Assembly: GCA_021772775.1 (NCBI GenBank)
Contig: JAJFLH010000034.1
Location: forward strand, 110,566 to 174,565
Length of the DNA: 64,000 bases
Reading direction: 5' to 3'
From: Mariprofundus sp.
GTDB taxonomy: Bacteria > Pseudomonadota > Zetaproteobacteria > Mariprofundales > Mariprofundaceae
Notes under the pieces: model-generated
Told to the model about the DNA's origin: nothing
Seen by the model: only the letters and a program-made list of their open reading frames with translations
Databases searched by the model: none
Shown here: positions 32,619 to 42,823 of the stretch, piece after piece
How positions within the stretch are numbered: position 1 is the first letter of the stretch
How the letters are laid out: each line of letters begins with the position of its first letter
Program-made: the position numbers and the translations under genes

Positions 32619-34961
32619 TCAACTTCTCAGCTGATCATGCAATATATGGCTTAGCTTGCCGATGGCATAAGGCTTGGTAATCACTAGGCTACCCGCAGAG
32701 GGCATCTCATCCCGGAGTGATTCATCTTTATCATATCCAGTAGCATAAATAACCTTCATTTTTGGACTTATTGCCAAAATACGTGCTGCAGCCTTTACCC
32801 CCCCCATTCTTGGCATCACAAGATCAAAGATAATGAGATCAATTTCATTTGCATGCTGTTTAAACATTGAAATTGCATCCAGCCCGTCAATGGCCAGTAG
32901 AACTTTATAACCAAGATCTTCCAGTACTTCCTGACTGGTTTCACGTACCTGAGCATTATCATCCACAATAAGGATTGTCTCACCACAGCCCTGAATCACA
33001 TCATCCTCATCAGAGGAGTGTAAAATCAATTTCTCTTCAGTCATCAACGGTAGATAAATATGAAAAACAGCCCCCTTACCCTGCTCAGACTCCACATCAA
33101 TGACACCATCGTGAGATTCAATCACGCCATACGTCATCGCCAGCCCCAGACCGGTTCCTTTACCCACCTCTTTGGTCGTAAAAAAAGGTTCAAAAATATT
33201 TTTCAACGTTGACTGTGAAATTCCACAACCATTATCCGCGACATAGAGATGAGCATAAGCTCCGGATAAAGCCGTATCATCACATAGATGTTTAATTTTT
33301 TGAGCTCTCACCGAATTAAGCCCCAACGTAATTTCAGGTTGTTCGCAACCCTCAACAGCATCAACAGCATTGTTCAACAAATTCATCAACACCTGTTGCA
33401 ACTGGGTAATATCCCCAAAAACAACCAGCTCTTCAGAAGAGAGTCGTTTATTCAGTTTAATGTTTTCACGCACACCGGCCTGATTTAATTTAGCAGCTTC
33501 TCTCAGGAATGAAGTCAATCCGAATGGTTTTTTATCAACAATCCCCTTTCTGGCAAAGGTCAGCAGCTGCTGAATCATTGCGCCGGCTTTGAAACTCAGG
33601 TCATTAATCATATCAAGTTTTTTAATCACATCAGGGCGATCCAGTGACTTTTGAGTTGCCAGATAGAGATTACCGGTAATGCCTGCCAGCATATTATTGA
33701 AGTCGTGAGCAATGCCACCTACCAAAGTGCCAATCGCCTCCATTTTCTGGGCTTGCCTGAAGCGCTCTTCCAGTGCTTGATGTTCAGTCATATCCTGCTG
33801 AATACCAACATAATGGGTGATATTGCCCTGATCATCTACAATAGGTGCAACTGACATAATCGCAGGATAAAATGATCCATCTTTCTTACGATCAACAAGG
33901 GGTTTCTGCCAGATATTTCCAGCCGAAATCGTAGCCCATAGATTTTCATAAAAACTCTTGCCCTGTTTACCACTTTTTAAAACTCTTGGTGTACTTCCAA
34001 TCACCTCATCAACATCGTAACCCGTTAATATACTAAAAGCCGGGTTGGCATACTCAATCACCCCTTCTTTATTCGTAATAATGATCGATTCACCAGCCTG
34101 TTCCACCGCCTGAGACAACTTTCTCAAATTCTCGTTTCGTGCTCTGGTTTCAGTGACATCACTACAAAACAGTGCCACCCCCACAATATGCTCATCACCA
34201 TCAAGAATACCGGACACCCGCACATCTATATATTGATGTGTAGCCGGCTCTACCCTAGTGATTACAAAGGAGTACTCACCATCATGAAGCACCTTGCTGA
34301 TGATCTCTTCAAAACCTAAACCAATATCACATACATCTTGCAACAGTAACTGCAGGCTTGTGCCAATTTTTTCATCGGCAGAACAATTAAACAGCAACTC
34401 TGCTTTGGGGTTAAAATAGGTAAGTGAAAATTCCAGATCTGTTGTCACAATGCCATATTCTGTTGCACTGCGTAGAATATTATCCAGATAGGTACTTTTC
34501 TCCGCCAGCTTGGTTTTGACCTTCTCCAGTTCAGCCATGGCTGTACTAATACGTTGGATTGCGTTTCTATTTGTATGAATTGCAGCGGTCAGATCCGTCA
34601 CATCCTGTACAGAGAACAGCACATGGTTGTATGGCCTATCATCAGCATTCAGTTGCGTAACGACAACATACTGGGTCCGCATCTCTCCATTGGGAAGTGG
34701 TGCAGGTATAACATAGTTATGCAGCTGCGATGAAAAAACGGTGGACTGCATTGTTCCAGCCAGCACCTGATTGATTCGGCCAAGAAATTTACTGTTTTTC
34801 AAATGAGGAAAGAAATCAAAAATCGAATTACCGACAATCTTCTCACGCTTGATGCCGGTCCACTCTTCAAGACAGCGATTCCAGAATATCACCACATAAT
34901 CATCCCGCAGCACAAAATGTCCGATCGGGGTATGATCAAGGATCTTATAATCTTGACTCAT
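32619..34961 (-). CDS. Cytosolic multi-PAS hybrid histidine kinase (PAS-PAS-PAS-HisKA-HATPase-REC)
   Basis: A 780-residue kinase with no membrane helix. PAS-type segments lie at about 5-125, 145-265 and 275-400 ([20 protein letters not shown]). HisKA is of the HDFNN class (H419 in [14 protein letters not shown]), ATPase motifs are NNAVDAV, DNGCGI and [10 protein letters not shown], and a receiver with D713 in [10 protein letters not shown] ends the protein. It lies 19 bp after the REC-CheC gene and is the last gene of the motility block, so it may adjust chemotaxis or flagellar output. Its C-terminal two thirds resemble the membrane kinase at 23891-26320. No strong ribosome site precedes the ATG. 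Confidence 0.9.
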   Translation of the reverse strand: MSQDYKILDHTPIGHFVLRDDYVVIFWNRCLEEWTGIKREKIVGNSIFDFFPHLKNSKFLGRINQVLAGTMQSTVFSSQLHNYVIPAPLPNGEMRTQYVVVTQLNADDRPYNHVLFSVQDVTDLTAAIHTNRNAIQRISTAMAELEKVKTKLAEKSTYLDNILRSATEYGIVTTDLEFSLTYFNPKAELLFNCSADEKIGTSLQLLLQDVCDIGLGFEEIISKVLHDGEYSFVITRVEPATHQYIDVRVSGILDGDEHIVGVALFCSDVTETRARNENLRKLSQAVEQAGESIIITNKEGVIEYANPAFSILTGYDVDEVIGSTPRVLKSGKQGKSFYENLWATISAGNIWQKPLVDRKKDGSFYPAIMSVAPIVDDQGNITHYVGIQQDMTEHQALEERFRQAQKMEAIGTLVGGIAHDFNNMLAGITGNLYLATQKSLDRPDVIKKLDMINDLSFKAGAMIQQLLTFARKGIVDKKPFGLTSFLREAAKLNQAGVRENIKLNKRLSSEELVVFGDITQLQQVLMNLLNNAVDAVEGCEQPEITLGLNSVRAQKIKHLCDDTALSGAYAHLYVADNGCGISQSTLKNIFEPFFTTKEVGKGTGLGLAMTYGVIESHDGVIDVESEQGKGAVFHIYLPLMTEEKLILHSSDEDDVIQGCGETILIVDDNAQVRETSQEVLEDLGYKVLLAIDGLDAISMFKQHANEIDLIIFDLVMPRMGGVKAAARILAISPKMKVIYATGYDKDESLRDEMPSAGSLVITKPYAIGKLSHILHDQLRS

Positions 34962-34980
34962 ATAGAGGCCGGTTAAAAGC

Positions 34981-35958
34981 TCAACTTACCGCATAATGCT
35001 GGGCAAGCCCGGTCATCATCGTTTCAAATGATTCAACATCAAAGACCAGAAAAACACTACCTTCAGCCTTCAGCTCTTCGACTGTAAACACCGTCTGCAC
35101 CACGATTAGAATCCCGTGCTCGTTCGGAGCCTTGGAGCCCATCAATTCAAACAGACTGCCTTCAAAATAGGCAGGCAGGGAGTAGTCAAGATGGGTATAG
35201 AGCAGATTACCCACTGTCCCCATCACACAGTTAAGCACCACATTGCCCACTTCATTCAGCGTACCAGCCATCATCGAGTCCATATCCGGCGATCCGGCGA
35301 TCTCCCCTGTCAGGCTGCCGACTAGCTTAACAGCACTGACTGGTGGAAAAATCAGCGCTGCCGAACCATTGACCTGACCTTTAAAGTCCAGTCGTACACT
35401 GGCCAGACGCTCTGCACTTAGCTCTTTGACACCATGAATGATTGCATCGGCGGCATAGACAGAAACAACAGGCACCTCTAGCTTGATTGGGCAATCCAGC
35501 ATCTCACTAAGGGAGCTTGCCGCCTTGCCAACACCAATATTGAGTATCTCCTTAAAAGCGTCTTTCTGATCTTCAGTGACGACCATCTGAGTAGATTGCC
35601 TGCGCTGCTGAATCGGCACCAGAGCAGCCATCAGCTTTTTTTTGTTAACTGGTTTATTTAAAAAGGCTGCAGCTCCCAGATTCAGGCAAGTCTCTTTGAC
35701 GGAAACCTGAATATCGGCTGTTAACATGATGACAGGAATATCCATTCCCATCTCCTTCATCTCTGCCAGCGCCTGAACACCATCCATCTCCGGCATCAAC
35801 ATATCCAAAAGGATGACATCGGGATGCAGTTCTGTAGCCCGTTCAATCCCCTGTCGACCATTCTGTGCCTCTATCGTTTCATAACCAGCTTCCCGCATCA
35901 GCTTAGATGCAAGTACACGCGCCAGTTTTGAATCATCCACAATAAGTGCTGTCGCCAT
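34981..35958 (-). CDS. Receiver-CheC fusion, putative CheY-P phosphatase
   Basis: A 325-residue protein with an N-terminal receiver (DD at 8-9, D52 in LLDMLMPEMDG, K in NKPVNKKK) followed by a CheC/CheX/FliY-type domain (about 135-320). Both CheC phosphatase motifs are present: EILNIGVGKAASSL and NEVGNVVLN. The CheC part should dephosphorylate a response regulator, adapting or terminating the chemotaxis signal. The start is ATG 35958 with AAAGGAG upstream; it overlaps the stop of the stand-alone receiver by one base (TGATG). The receiver half is about 83% identical to that neighbour. Confidence 0.87.
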   Translation of the reverse strand: MATALIVDDSKLARVLASKLMREAGYETIEAQNGRQGIERATELHPDVILLDMLMPEMDGVQALAEMKEMGMDIPVIMLTADIQVSVKETCLNLGAAAFLNKPVNKKKLMAALVPIQQRRQSTQMVVTEDQKDAFKEILNIGVGKAASSLSEMLDCPIKLEVPVVSVYAADAIIHGVKELSAERLASVRLDFKGQVNGSAALIFPPVSAVKLVGSLTGEIAGSPDMDSMMAGTLNEVGNVVLNCVMGTVGNLLYTHLDYSLPAYFEGSLFELMGSKAPNEHGILIVVQTVFTVEELKAEGSVFLVFDVESFETMMTGLAQHYAVS

Positions 35959-36356
35959 CAAAAACTCCTTTCTGATTGCTCTTTTATCATACAGTCTGTC
36001 AAAGATTGAATTGGGGCAAGTGCAGCCATCAGTTTTGACTTGTTCACCGGTTTATTTAAGAAAGCTGCAACCCCCATATTGAGGCAGGTCTCTTTGACAG
36101 ATGCCTGAATATCAGCTGTCAGCATGATGACTGGAATGTCCATGCCCAGGTCTTTCATCGCTTCCAGCGCCTGAACACCATTCATCTCGGGCATCAGCAT
36201 ATCCAAAAGAATCACATCTGGCCGCAGTTCACTAGCGCGTTCAACACCCAGCCGACCATTTTCAGCCTCTATCGTCTCAAAACCAGCTTCATGCAGCAGT
36301 TTGGATGCCATGATTCGAGCCAGTTTTGAATCATCTACAATCAGTGCTGTCGCCAT
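35958..36356 (-). CDS. Stand-alone response regulator (CheY-like receiver)
   Basis: A 132-residue single receiver domain: LIVDDSKLAR, D52 in LLDMLMPEMNG, T in IMLTADIQ and K in FLNKPVNK are the phosphorylation-site residues. It ends with a short unconserved tail. AAAGGAGTGTCTG precedes the ATG, almost the same leader as the next gene. It is a likely substrate of the CheA in this operon and a likely target of the adjacent CheC domain. Whether it binds the flagellar switch like CheY or serves as a phosphate sink cannot be read from sequence. Confidence 0.9.
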   Translation of the reverse strand: MATALIVDDSKLARIMASKLLHEAGFETIEAENGRLGVERASELRPDVILLDMLMPEMNGVQALEAMKDLGMDIPVIMLTADIQASVKETCLNMGVAAFLNKPVNKSKLMAALAPIQSLTDCMIKEQSERSF

Positions 36357-36395
36357 CAGACACTCCTTTCTATTTTTCTAGCACCATACATGCTA

Positions 36396-37463
36396 TCAAG
36401 TTTTGCTCTGCTTCACCATTCCAACCAGCTTATCTGCCATCAGTGCCAATGGCAAAACCAGGCAAGCTGCTTTCATCTCAATGGCTTTATGAGGCATGCC
36501 AAAAACTATAGAACTTGCCTCATCCTGTGCAATTGTCATGCCATGATGATCAGCAATCCGTTTTAAACCTCTCGCACCATCATCGCCCATACCAGTGAGT
36601 AACAGGGCAAGCCCTTTATGCTCATATTGCTCGGCAACAGAATCAAACAACACATCAACAGCCGGGCAGTAGAGGTTCGTGCCATCAGAAGGCGTGTATT
36701 GTAGCTGTTTACTCTTATTAACGATCAGATGTTTTCCTTCCGGTGCAAAATAGACAGTGCCAGCCTCTATTTTTTCCAGGTGTGCTGCCTGTTTCACTTT
36801 CAGCTTACAAAGTGAATCCAGCCAGCTCACCATGCCAGCAAGAAAACCATCACTGATATGCTGTACACAGACAATCGGCAGTGGAAAATTGGCAGGAAGA
36901 GCGCTAAGAATCTCCTCGAAAGCCAGCGGCCCACCGGTCGATGCACCTATCGCCACAATTTCAAAACTACCATGGGGCGGTGTTATGCTTGATTTTACTT
37001 GAACAGGAACAGCTTTTGCTGAAACAGAAATCGACTGAGCATGCGGCCTACGTCGCGTAAAGCTGACCACACCATTGATCGCTCTAACCTTTTGTATCAG
37101 AGCTTTTGCAACCGCTTCATCACCAGCCCGCAAGCCTGCACGCGGCTTGGCAAACACATCAACTGCACCAGCCTGCAGCAACTTGAATACATTATCTGAT
37201 TTACTATCAAAAACAGAGATACTGATCACCAGAATCGGACACGGAAATTTCTGCATCACTGACTCAGTAAAACGTAGACCATCCATCACCGGCATATGCA
37301 GGTCGGTACAAATCACATCAGGATTAAGCTGCGGAATCAGCGACAAGCCCTCTTGACCATTGGCTGCCCTACCAACCACCTCGATATCCGATGCTGTCTC
37401 AAGGATTCGGCTAATTGTTAGCAGTGCAATCGGTGAATCATCAACCAGCAACACTTTGATCAT
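36396..37463 (-). CDS. cheB: Chemotaxis protein-glutamate methylesterase
   Basis: A 355-residue enzyme that removes methyl groups from chemoreceptors, and deamidates in some species. It has an N-terminal receiver (D54 in ICTDLHMPVMDG) and a C-terminal esterase with catalytic S175 (GASTGGP), the His in CVQHISDGF and the Asp in TGMGDDGARG. Phosphorylation by CheA would activate it. It lies between cheA (40 bp upstream) and the stand-alone receiver gene, and acts opposite to CheR encoded at 42824-44305. Confidence 0.96.
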   Translation of the reverse strand: MIKVLLVDDSPIALLTISRILETASDIEVVGRAANGQEGLSLIPQLNPDVICTDLHMPVMDGLRFTESVMQKFPCPILVISISVFDSKSDNVFKLLQAGAVDVFAKPRAGLRAGDEAVAKALIQKVRAINGVVSFTRRRPHAQSISVSAKAVPVQVKSSITPPHGSFEIVAIGASTGGPLAFEEILSALPANFPLPIVCVQHISDGFLAGMVSWLDSLCKLKVKQAAHLEKIEAGTVYFAPEGKHLIVNKSKQLQYTPSDGTNLYCPAVDVLFDSVAEQYEHKGLALLLTGMGDDGARGLKRIADHHGMTIAQDEASSIVFGMPHKAIEMKAACLVLPLALMADKLVGMVKQSKT

Positions 37464-37503
37464 CAGCCCACTCCCTTGCTATACGTCAACTCTGCAGACC
37501 CCA

Positions 37504-39786
37504 TCAAATCAGCCTTCCCAAGGTTTCCAGTAGAATCTTCTGATCAAATCTTGGTTTGGAGATATAGGCATTGGCTCCAGCTTCCAAGCCTGCTTTCTTA
37601 TCCTCATCTGAGGCCAGCGCGGTTACCAAAATAATGGGAATATCATTATATTTACTCTCCCGTCGTATCATTGCCGTCAATTCAAGTCCGTCGATATTCG
37701 GCATAACGATGTCTGATACAACGGCATCGGCCTGGATTGTCACCAGCTTATTCATCGCATCGAGTCCATCAACCGCAGTCACAACTTCGTAACCACCACC
37801 CTCAAGTATCCGTTTCTCCTGGATGCGTATGGTCATCGAGTCTTCAACCAGTAATACCACCTGCTTACCCTGCTTAACAGATGCTTCTAGCTCTTCAGTA
37901 AACACAGCCACATGCTTACGCATTGTACGAGCCAAATCCTGTGGATTAAGAATCATACAGACATCACCACTATCCAGGATGGTGACATTGGAGACATTAC
38001 GTACCCGCTTTAACATGCTGCCATGTGGTTTTACCACAACCTCTCGTTCATCGAGAAGCTCATCAACAAGCAGACCAAAACGATCATTACCTGACTCAAT
38101 CACCACGCAGAGCAGATAACCATCTTCATCATTCGAAGCAGTCTCTAGCCTTCCTTTTTCTTTACCCAGACGGGATTCAAGCTGCTGCTCATCCACCTCA
38201 AGCAGCTCACTGAGTGCAACAACATGCAATGCAGAGCCTTGAAAGGTAATGTTTTTTCTACCCTCGATGGAAAAAATAATGCTCTTATCCAGATGCATGC
38301 TCGAATTCACCGCATCAGCTGGAATCGCATAAGGGCGTCCATTGACCGAAGCGATGAGTACACGAGTAGATGAGAGAGTGATCGGAAGCAAGATACGCAG
38401 CATAGAGCCACGACCAACCTCTGACTCAATCTCAATTTGCCCCTTCAAGCGTTCGACATTATTGCGTACGACATCCATGCCAACACCACGACCTGAGATG
38501 TCAGTAACAAATTGACTAGTTGAAAAGCCGGGAGAAAAAATCAGTGCCTGAATCTGTTTATCACTCATCGACTCCAGCTCTTTTTGGCCCAACAGTTTGC
38601 GCTTCAAAGCCGTGCGCCCGATAACCTCTGGATCTATACCACGCCCGTCATCGCTGACTTCAATGGTTATATTGGTTGAGCTCTGATAAGCTGAAACGGT
38701 GAGTTTCCCAACTGCTGGTTTCCCGCCCCCCATCCGTTGAGCTTCCGTCTCTATGCCATGATCCACTGCATTGCGCAGCATATGCATGAGCGGATCTTTC
38801 ATCTCCTCAACAATCTGCTTGTCGGCCAGGGTATCGCCACCCTGAATATTGAACTCTATCTTCTTACCCTGCTCATTGGCCTGATCACGCACCAATCGCG
38901 GAAAGAGATTAAATATGGTGGCGAGCGGCAACAGACGAATATTTCTGACTTCGTCAGCAATCTTGTCGGTAACTGTTTCAAGTCGGGTCATATCTTCGGA
39001 TGAGGCGTGATATAGTGCCTGAATCATCGTCCCCATTTGCTCAAACCTGGTTTTCTCATCGCCCTTTCTTCCGGTCTGTGATGCCCTCTGCACTCCAGTT
39101 GTTATTGCCTCACTGCGCTGCCACTCATCCCATGTCTCGGCAATATTCTCAATATCAAGCAAACGCTGGGATACGCGCCCCCGAGCCACAATCAATTCCC
39201 CCATCTGATTGAGCAGACCATCGAGTTTCCTGGTCGGCACCCTGATCGTCTTAATGCGATAATCCTGTTGCTGAACCCTATTATTACTCTCTGCCCTATC
39301 TACTATAGATGCATCGGAGCGGACCTCGGACGATGACTCCACTGCTTCATCATCCAAGCTATCCGTCTCTGCGCCTTCAATCATCACGACTTCATCTTCT
39401 CCAGCAAGATGTTGCTCCAAAGCAGCCAACAGATGCTTCACATCAACATTGGCTTTGACTCCACCAAGCGCCTCATCGACCAGCTTATGCATGGCTGAAA
39501 GCAGCGGAAACAGCTGGGCAACCAGCTCCGTAGTCAGTGTTTTTCCATCACTCTTGCCCAGACGTAATACATCTTCACAGCGATGTGCCAACATCTCTAT
39601 CTCTGGCAGATAGAGCATTCTGGCAGCCCCTTTCAAGCTATGGGCTGCCCTAAAAACATGATCGAGCCGAGTCAGGTCAGATGGATCTTTCTCCAGCCCC
39701 AACAATCCCTCATCCATACAAAGAAGATGCTCTTCACTCTCCTCCTTGAAGAGATCACGAAACTCCTGTTCTTCGATCATTGTCAT
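37504..39786 (-). CDS. cheA: Hybrid chemotaxis histidine kinase CheA with C-terminal receiver
   Basis: A 760-residue CheA. P1/HPt has H49 in FRAAHSLKGAAR, P3 dimerisation carries LLNQMGELIVARGRVSQR, the P4 ATPase has LRNAVDHGIE, DDGRGID and GRGVGMDVV, and P5 is CheW-like. A receiver domain (D692 in VVSDIVMPNIDG) is added at the C-terminus, as in gliding- or pilus-associated and alternative chemosensory systems; P2 is not obvious. It phosphorylates CheB and receiver proteins of the cluster. The start is taken at 39786; the region has no strong ribosome site, and ATG two codons later is equally possible. Confidence 0.95.
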   Translation of the reverse strand: MTMIEEQEFRDLFKEESEEHLLCMDEGLLGLEKDPSDLTRLDHVFRAAHSLKGAARMLYLPEIEMLAHRCEDVLRLGKSDGKTLTTELVAQLFPLLSAMHKLVDEALGGVKANVDVKHLLAALEQHLAGEDEVVMIEGAETDSLDDEAVESSSEVRSDASIVDRAESNNRVQQQDYRIKTIRVPTRKLDGLLNQMGELIVARGRVSQRLLDIENIAETWDEWQRSEAITTGVQRASQTGRKGDEKTRFEQMGTMIQALYHASSEDMTRLETVTDKIADEVRNIRLLPLATIFNLFPRLVRDQANEQGKKIEFNIQGGDTLADKQIVEEMKDPLMHMLRNAVDHGIETEAQRMGGGKPAVGKLTVSAYQSSTNITIEVSDDGRGIDPEVIGRTALKRKLLGQKELESMSDKQIQALIFSPGFSTSQFVTDISGRGVGMDVVRNNVERLKGQIEIESEVGRGSMLRILLPITLSSTRVLIASVNGRPYAIPADAVNSSMHLDKSIIFSIEGRKNITFQGSALHVVALSELLEVDEQQLESRLGKEKGRLETASNDEDGYLLCVVIESGNDRFGLLVDELLDEREVVVKPHGSMLKRVRNVSNVTILDSGDVCMILNPQDLARTMRKHVAVFTEELEASVKQGKQVVLLVEDSMTIRIQEKRILEGGGYEVVTAVDGLDAMNKLVTIQADAVVSDIVMPNIDGLELTAMIRRESKYNDIPIILVTALASDEDKKAGLEAGANAYISKPRFDQKILLETLGRLI

Positions 39787-39818
39787 GCGAACGGAATCAA
39801 ACCTTGTTCATCTGGAGA

Positions 39819-41636
39819 TTAACTGGCATCTGCATGCCCAACCAGATCTCTAAGCTTTTGAGCCGCATCTTTCAGGTTAACAATCCCCACCTTACTCTGG
39901 GTAATACCCGCAGCCGTCTCCTTGGCGCCAGAATTAATACCTTGCATGGCATGTACCACCTGATTAATCGCAGCCGCCTGTTGTTTCACATTCAGGGCTA
40001 TCTGTTGCAGGCTCTCAAAAGCGCCACCAGTTGCATGCACCACCCCTTCAAACCCACCGGCTGTATTGTTGGCCAGCACCAGACTCTGATCCACCATCTT
40101 GGTACTCTCATCCACCACCATCACCGTCGAATTACTGGCCGTCTGGATATCCTCAACAAGTGAATTAATCCGTTCTGCCGATTTTTTACTCTGGTCAGCC
40201 AACTTACGAATCTCCGCTGCCACCACAGCAAAGCCTTTACCGTGCTCGCCGGCCCTGGCCGCCTCAACAGCAGCATTGAGCGCCAATAGATTGGTCTGAT
40301 TGGCCAGTTCACGTACAAGCGAAGTAATACTTCCAATCTGCGCCGTCTTTTCACTCAGACTGAGAATCTGCTGGGCAGTTGCAGCCACTTTCTCCTTCAT
40401 GCCGATCATCGCATCAAGCATCTCATGCACATTCTTGCCACCCTCTTCAGCCAATGCTGTCGCATCACTTGCCCCGGTCATGGCAGCATCAGCCTGCTCT
40501 TCTACCCGTTGGGCCGAAGTACCCAGCTCAACCATCGTCGTTGATGTTTCATTGACCGCCGAAGCCTGGGAAGAGGCGGTGCGATCATGCTCCTCTACAG
40601 TGGTCGCCATCTGGGTTGAGGTGGCAGCCAAATCCTCTGCCACGCGACTGATCGGGCGGCTCAATGAACGGCCGAAATAGACGGCTAGAATTAATACAGC
40701 AATCACAATAATGCCACTAACCATCCAGATCAGCTTTGCCAGATCACTGATTTTTTGGAACGCCTCATCTTCACTAATCTCTACCAGGATCGTCCAACCA
40801 AGACCGTAACGTTCGTTCAGATCATCTCCCATCGAAGCCCCTACTACCTGTTCACCCCGATAATCGGTGTAGATGCCCGCCATCATTTTATTTTGTCCCT
40901 GAGAAAGGCGAACCGGTTCGCTATCAACCTTCTGTTTCAAAACTGCATCGGAGATAAAACGCGAATCGGTCACCATATAGCTATCACTGTTTACGATATA
41001 GACCTCACCTGTTTCACCCATACCTTCACGGTTGGTTGCAATAGCATTCAGATCTTTAGTCGAAATACGACTCATGATCACACCAAGCAGTTTTCTATCA
41101 TCATGTAAATCGGCAATCGGTGATGAAACAGTAAAGAAGGTTTGCTCGCTACCAGAGGCACGCGAAATATCTGCTATATAAGCCCCCTTCATACCATGCA
41201 GAAAACTCGGATCACGTCCATAATCACGCCCCAATTCCAATCTGTCAGTTGCTGCTATGACCTTACCATCAAGACTAAGAATAAGAATTCCGATTACCGA
41301 TTTATCAATCGACATTTTCTCGTTAGAAATATATTCCCCAAGTTTTACAGAAAGCGCACTATTTTCTCGTTTTACAGCAAACTGCTGAACACCATCTTCG
41401 ATAATTCCATCGGCAGCCATTGATTCGACCAGCACCCGCTTCTCATGAAGAAACTGGATAATAGTAGCTTCCCTACCCTCAGAAATCGCCGTATAACTCT
41501 CAATAATCTGATCATGTAGCGCCTGTTTACCAAACTGAAACCCCAACACACCGATAATCAGCACTGGAATTACCGACACCCCGAGCAGCAGGGTAATCAA
41601 CTTTCTCATTAATCCTTTGCCTAATGCATCCACCAT
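39819..41636 (-). CDS. Methyl-accepting chemotaxis protein with periplasmic Cache-type sensor
   Basis: A 605-residue receptor. A membrane helix near residues 10-30 and a second at about 305-330 ([18 protein letters not shown]) enclose a roughly 270-residue periplasmic region with dCache-like sequence ([31 protein letters not shown] is typical in character). The cytosolic part carries the invariant signalling tip [18 protein letters not shown]. Any HAMP region is short or poorly conserved. Start 41636 is chosen over 41657 because AGGAGAGG lies just upstream. It is encoded between the double CheW and CheA genes, so it is probably the cognate receptor of this system. Confidence 0.93.
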   Translation of the reverse strand: MVDALGKGLMRKLITLLLGVSVIPVLIIGVLGFQFGKQALHDQIIESYTAISEGREATIIQFLHEKRVLVESMAADGIIEDGVQQFAVKRENSALSVKLGEYISNEKMSIDKSVIGILILSLDGKVIAATDRLELGRDYGRDPSFLHGMKGAYIADISRASGSEQTFFTVSSPIADLHDDRKLLGVIMSRISTKDLNAIATNREGMGETGEVYIVNSDSYMVTDSRFISDAVLKQKVDSEPVRLSQGQNKMMAGIYTDYRGEQVVGASMGDDLNERYGLGWTILVEISEDEAFQKISDLAKLIWMVSGIIVIAVLILAVYFGRSLSRPISRVAEDLAATSTQMATTVEEHDRTASSQASAVNETSTTMVELGTSAQRVEEQADAAMTGASDATALAEEGGKNVHEMLDAMIGMKEKVAATAQQILSLSEKTAQIGSITSLVRELANQTNLLALNAAVEAARAGEHGKGFAVVAAEIRKLADQSKKSAERINSLVEDIQTASNSTVMVVDESTKMVDQSLVLANNTAGGFEGVVHATGGAFESLQQIALNVKQQAAAINQVVHAMQGINSGAKETAAGITQSKVGIVNLKDAAQKLRDLVGHADAS

Positions 41637-41698
41637 CTGTCCTCTCCTATCACTCAATCTTTCCCATTACGCTTCACCAATAATAAACAAGTCTGAAA

Positions 41699-42745
41699 TC
41701 AGACCACCTCATCCACCACCAGCTCTTCTGCCACCATGATCTGCTCGAGATCAAGAATACCGAGCATCTGGTTATTATACTCAACCGTACGTTTCAGATA
41801 ATTTTCATTGCCTGCACTGCTACCCATCGCACTATCAATACGAATCAGATCATGCACCTCATCAATAGGGATACCGATAATCTGGCCATCCATCGCAGTT
41901 ACAATAAGTTTAGCTGCTCTGATGCCACTGCGCTCAGGCACGCCAATCAATCCTTTAATATCAACAATCGTCAAAATTTCGCCTCTTAAATTCATATCAC
42001 CGACGATATGACGGGGCACGCAGGGAATCGGTACCACATGGCCAATTTCAGTAAATTCTCTGATCAGATCAAGTTCAACACCGAACAGCTCCTTACTGAT
42101 GCCGATCACCGCCACCATTTTGTGACTTAATTCATTCTCATCTTCCAGCGAAACCATTAATTCTCTTGCACGTTGCTGAAAAACTTGCTGCTCTTCATCT
42201 GAAGCGTCAGGGCAAAATGTACGGTATTGGGAAAACAGCTGATCCATCTGCTCTTCACCAGATTCATGCTCTACATCATCATCCAGCTCCAGTTCACAAA
42301 TAGCCTTTGCACTGAGCAACATGATAATGGACTCACCCAACTTCACTTCGCCACATATATAGCTGGAACGGTGTCTCTTTTTTTGGTCTGCAAGAGGAGT
42401 CTCTGCGATATCGAGACGATTCACTTCAACCACATCTGTGACATCATCAACAATCATTCCGACCAGACGCTTCTCATGTTCAAGTACAACTACTTTATTA
42501 GCCAACAAATAAGGTTGCGAGGCGTGTCCAAAACGACGGTTCAGATCTATAATAGGTACAACAAAACCACGCAGGTTCAATACCCCCGCCACATAATGGG
42601 GAACTTCCTCTACCGGCGTGAGTTTTGGCAACCACACAATTTCACGCACCGATGATACCTCGACAGCAAAGTCGAGCTGATTCAAACTAAAGATCAGGCA
42701 CGCAGCCATCTCTATCGACTCTCTGTCACTGTTTAGATTCATCAT
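41699..42745 (-). CDS. Double CheW-domain chemotaxis coupling protein
   Basis: A 348-residue protein made of two CheW-like domains joined by an acidic linker (about 155-205). Domain 1 has VAGVLNLRGFVVPIIDLNRRFG and domain 2 has IVGDMNLRGEILTIVDIKGLIG, both the CheW core. It would couple receptors to CheA. A tandem CheW arrangement is known but less usual than single CheW, and could bridge neighbouring receptor units. It lies 42 bp or more from its neighbours cheR and mcp on the same strand. The start could be either of two consecutive ATGs at 42745 and 42742. Confidence 0.9.
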   Translation of the reverse strand: MMNLNSDRESIEMAACLIFSLNQLDFAVEVSSVREIVWLPKLTPVEEVPHYVAGVLNLRGFVVPIIDLNRRFGHASQPYLLANKVVVLEHEKRLVGMIVDDVTDVVEVNRLDIAETPLADQKKRHRSSYICGEVKLGESIIMLLSAKAICELELDDDVEHESGEEQMDQLFSQYRTFCPDASDEEQQVFQQRARELMVSLEDENELSHKMVAVIGISKELFGVELDLIREFTEIGHVVPIPCVPRHIVGDMNLRGEILTIVDIKGLIGVPERSGIRAAKLIVTAMDGQIIGIPIDEVHDLIRIDSAMGSSAGNENYLKRTVEYNNQMLGILDLEQIMVAEELVVDEVV

Positions 42746-42823
42746 TACATTCTATCGCCTATGGTAATCATTTAATGGATTAGCATATCGCATGCCACTC
42801 CCAGGACAGTGCCTATCTGATTA

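Noticed and set aside
40300..40680. Open 126-codon plus-strand frame opposite the chemoreceptor gene
   Set aside because: Its Ser- and Ala-rich peptide mirrors the Ala- and Glu-rich receptor coding strand; no family motif and no start signal.
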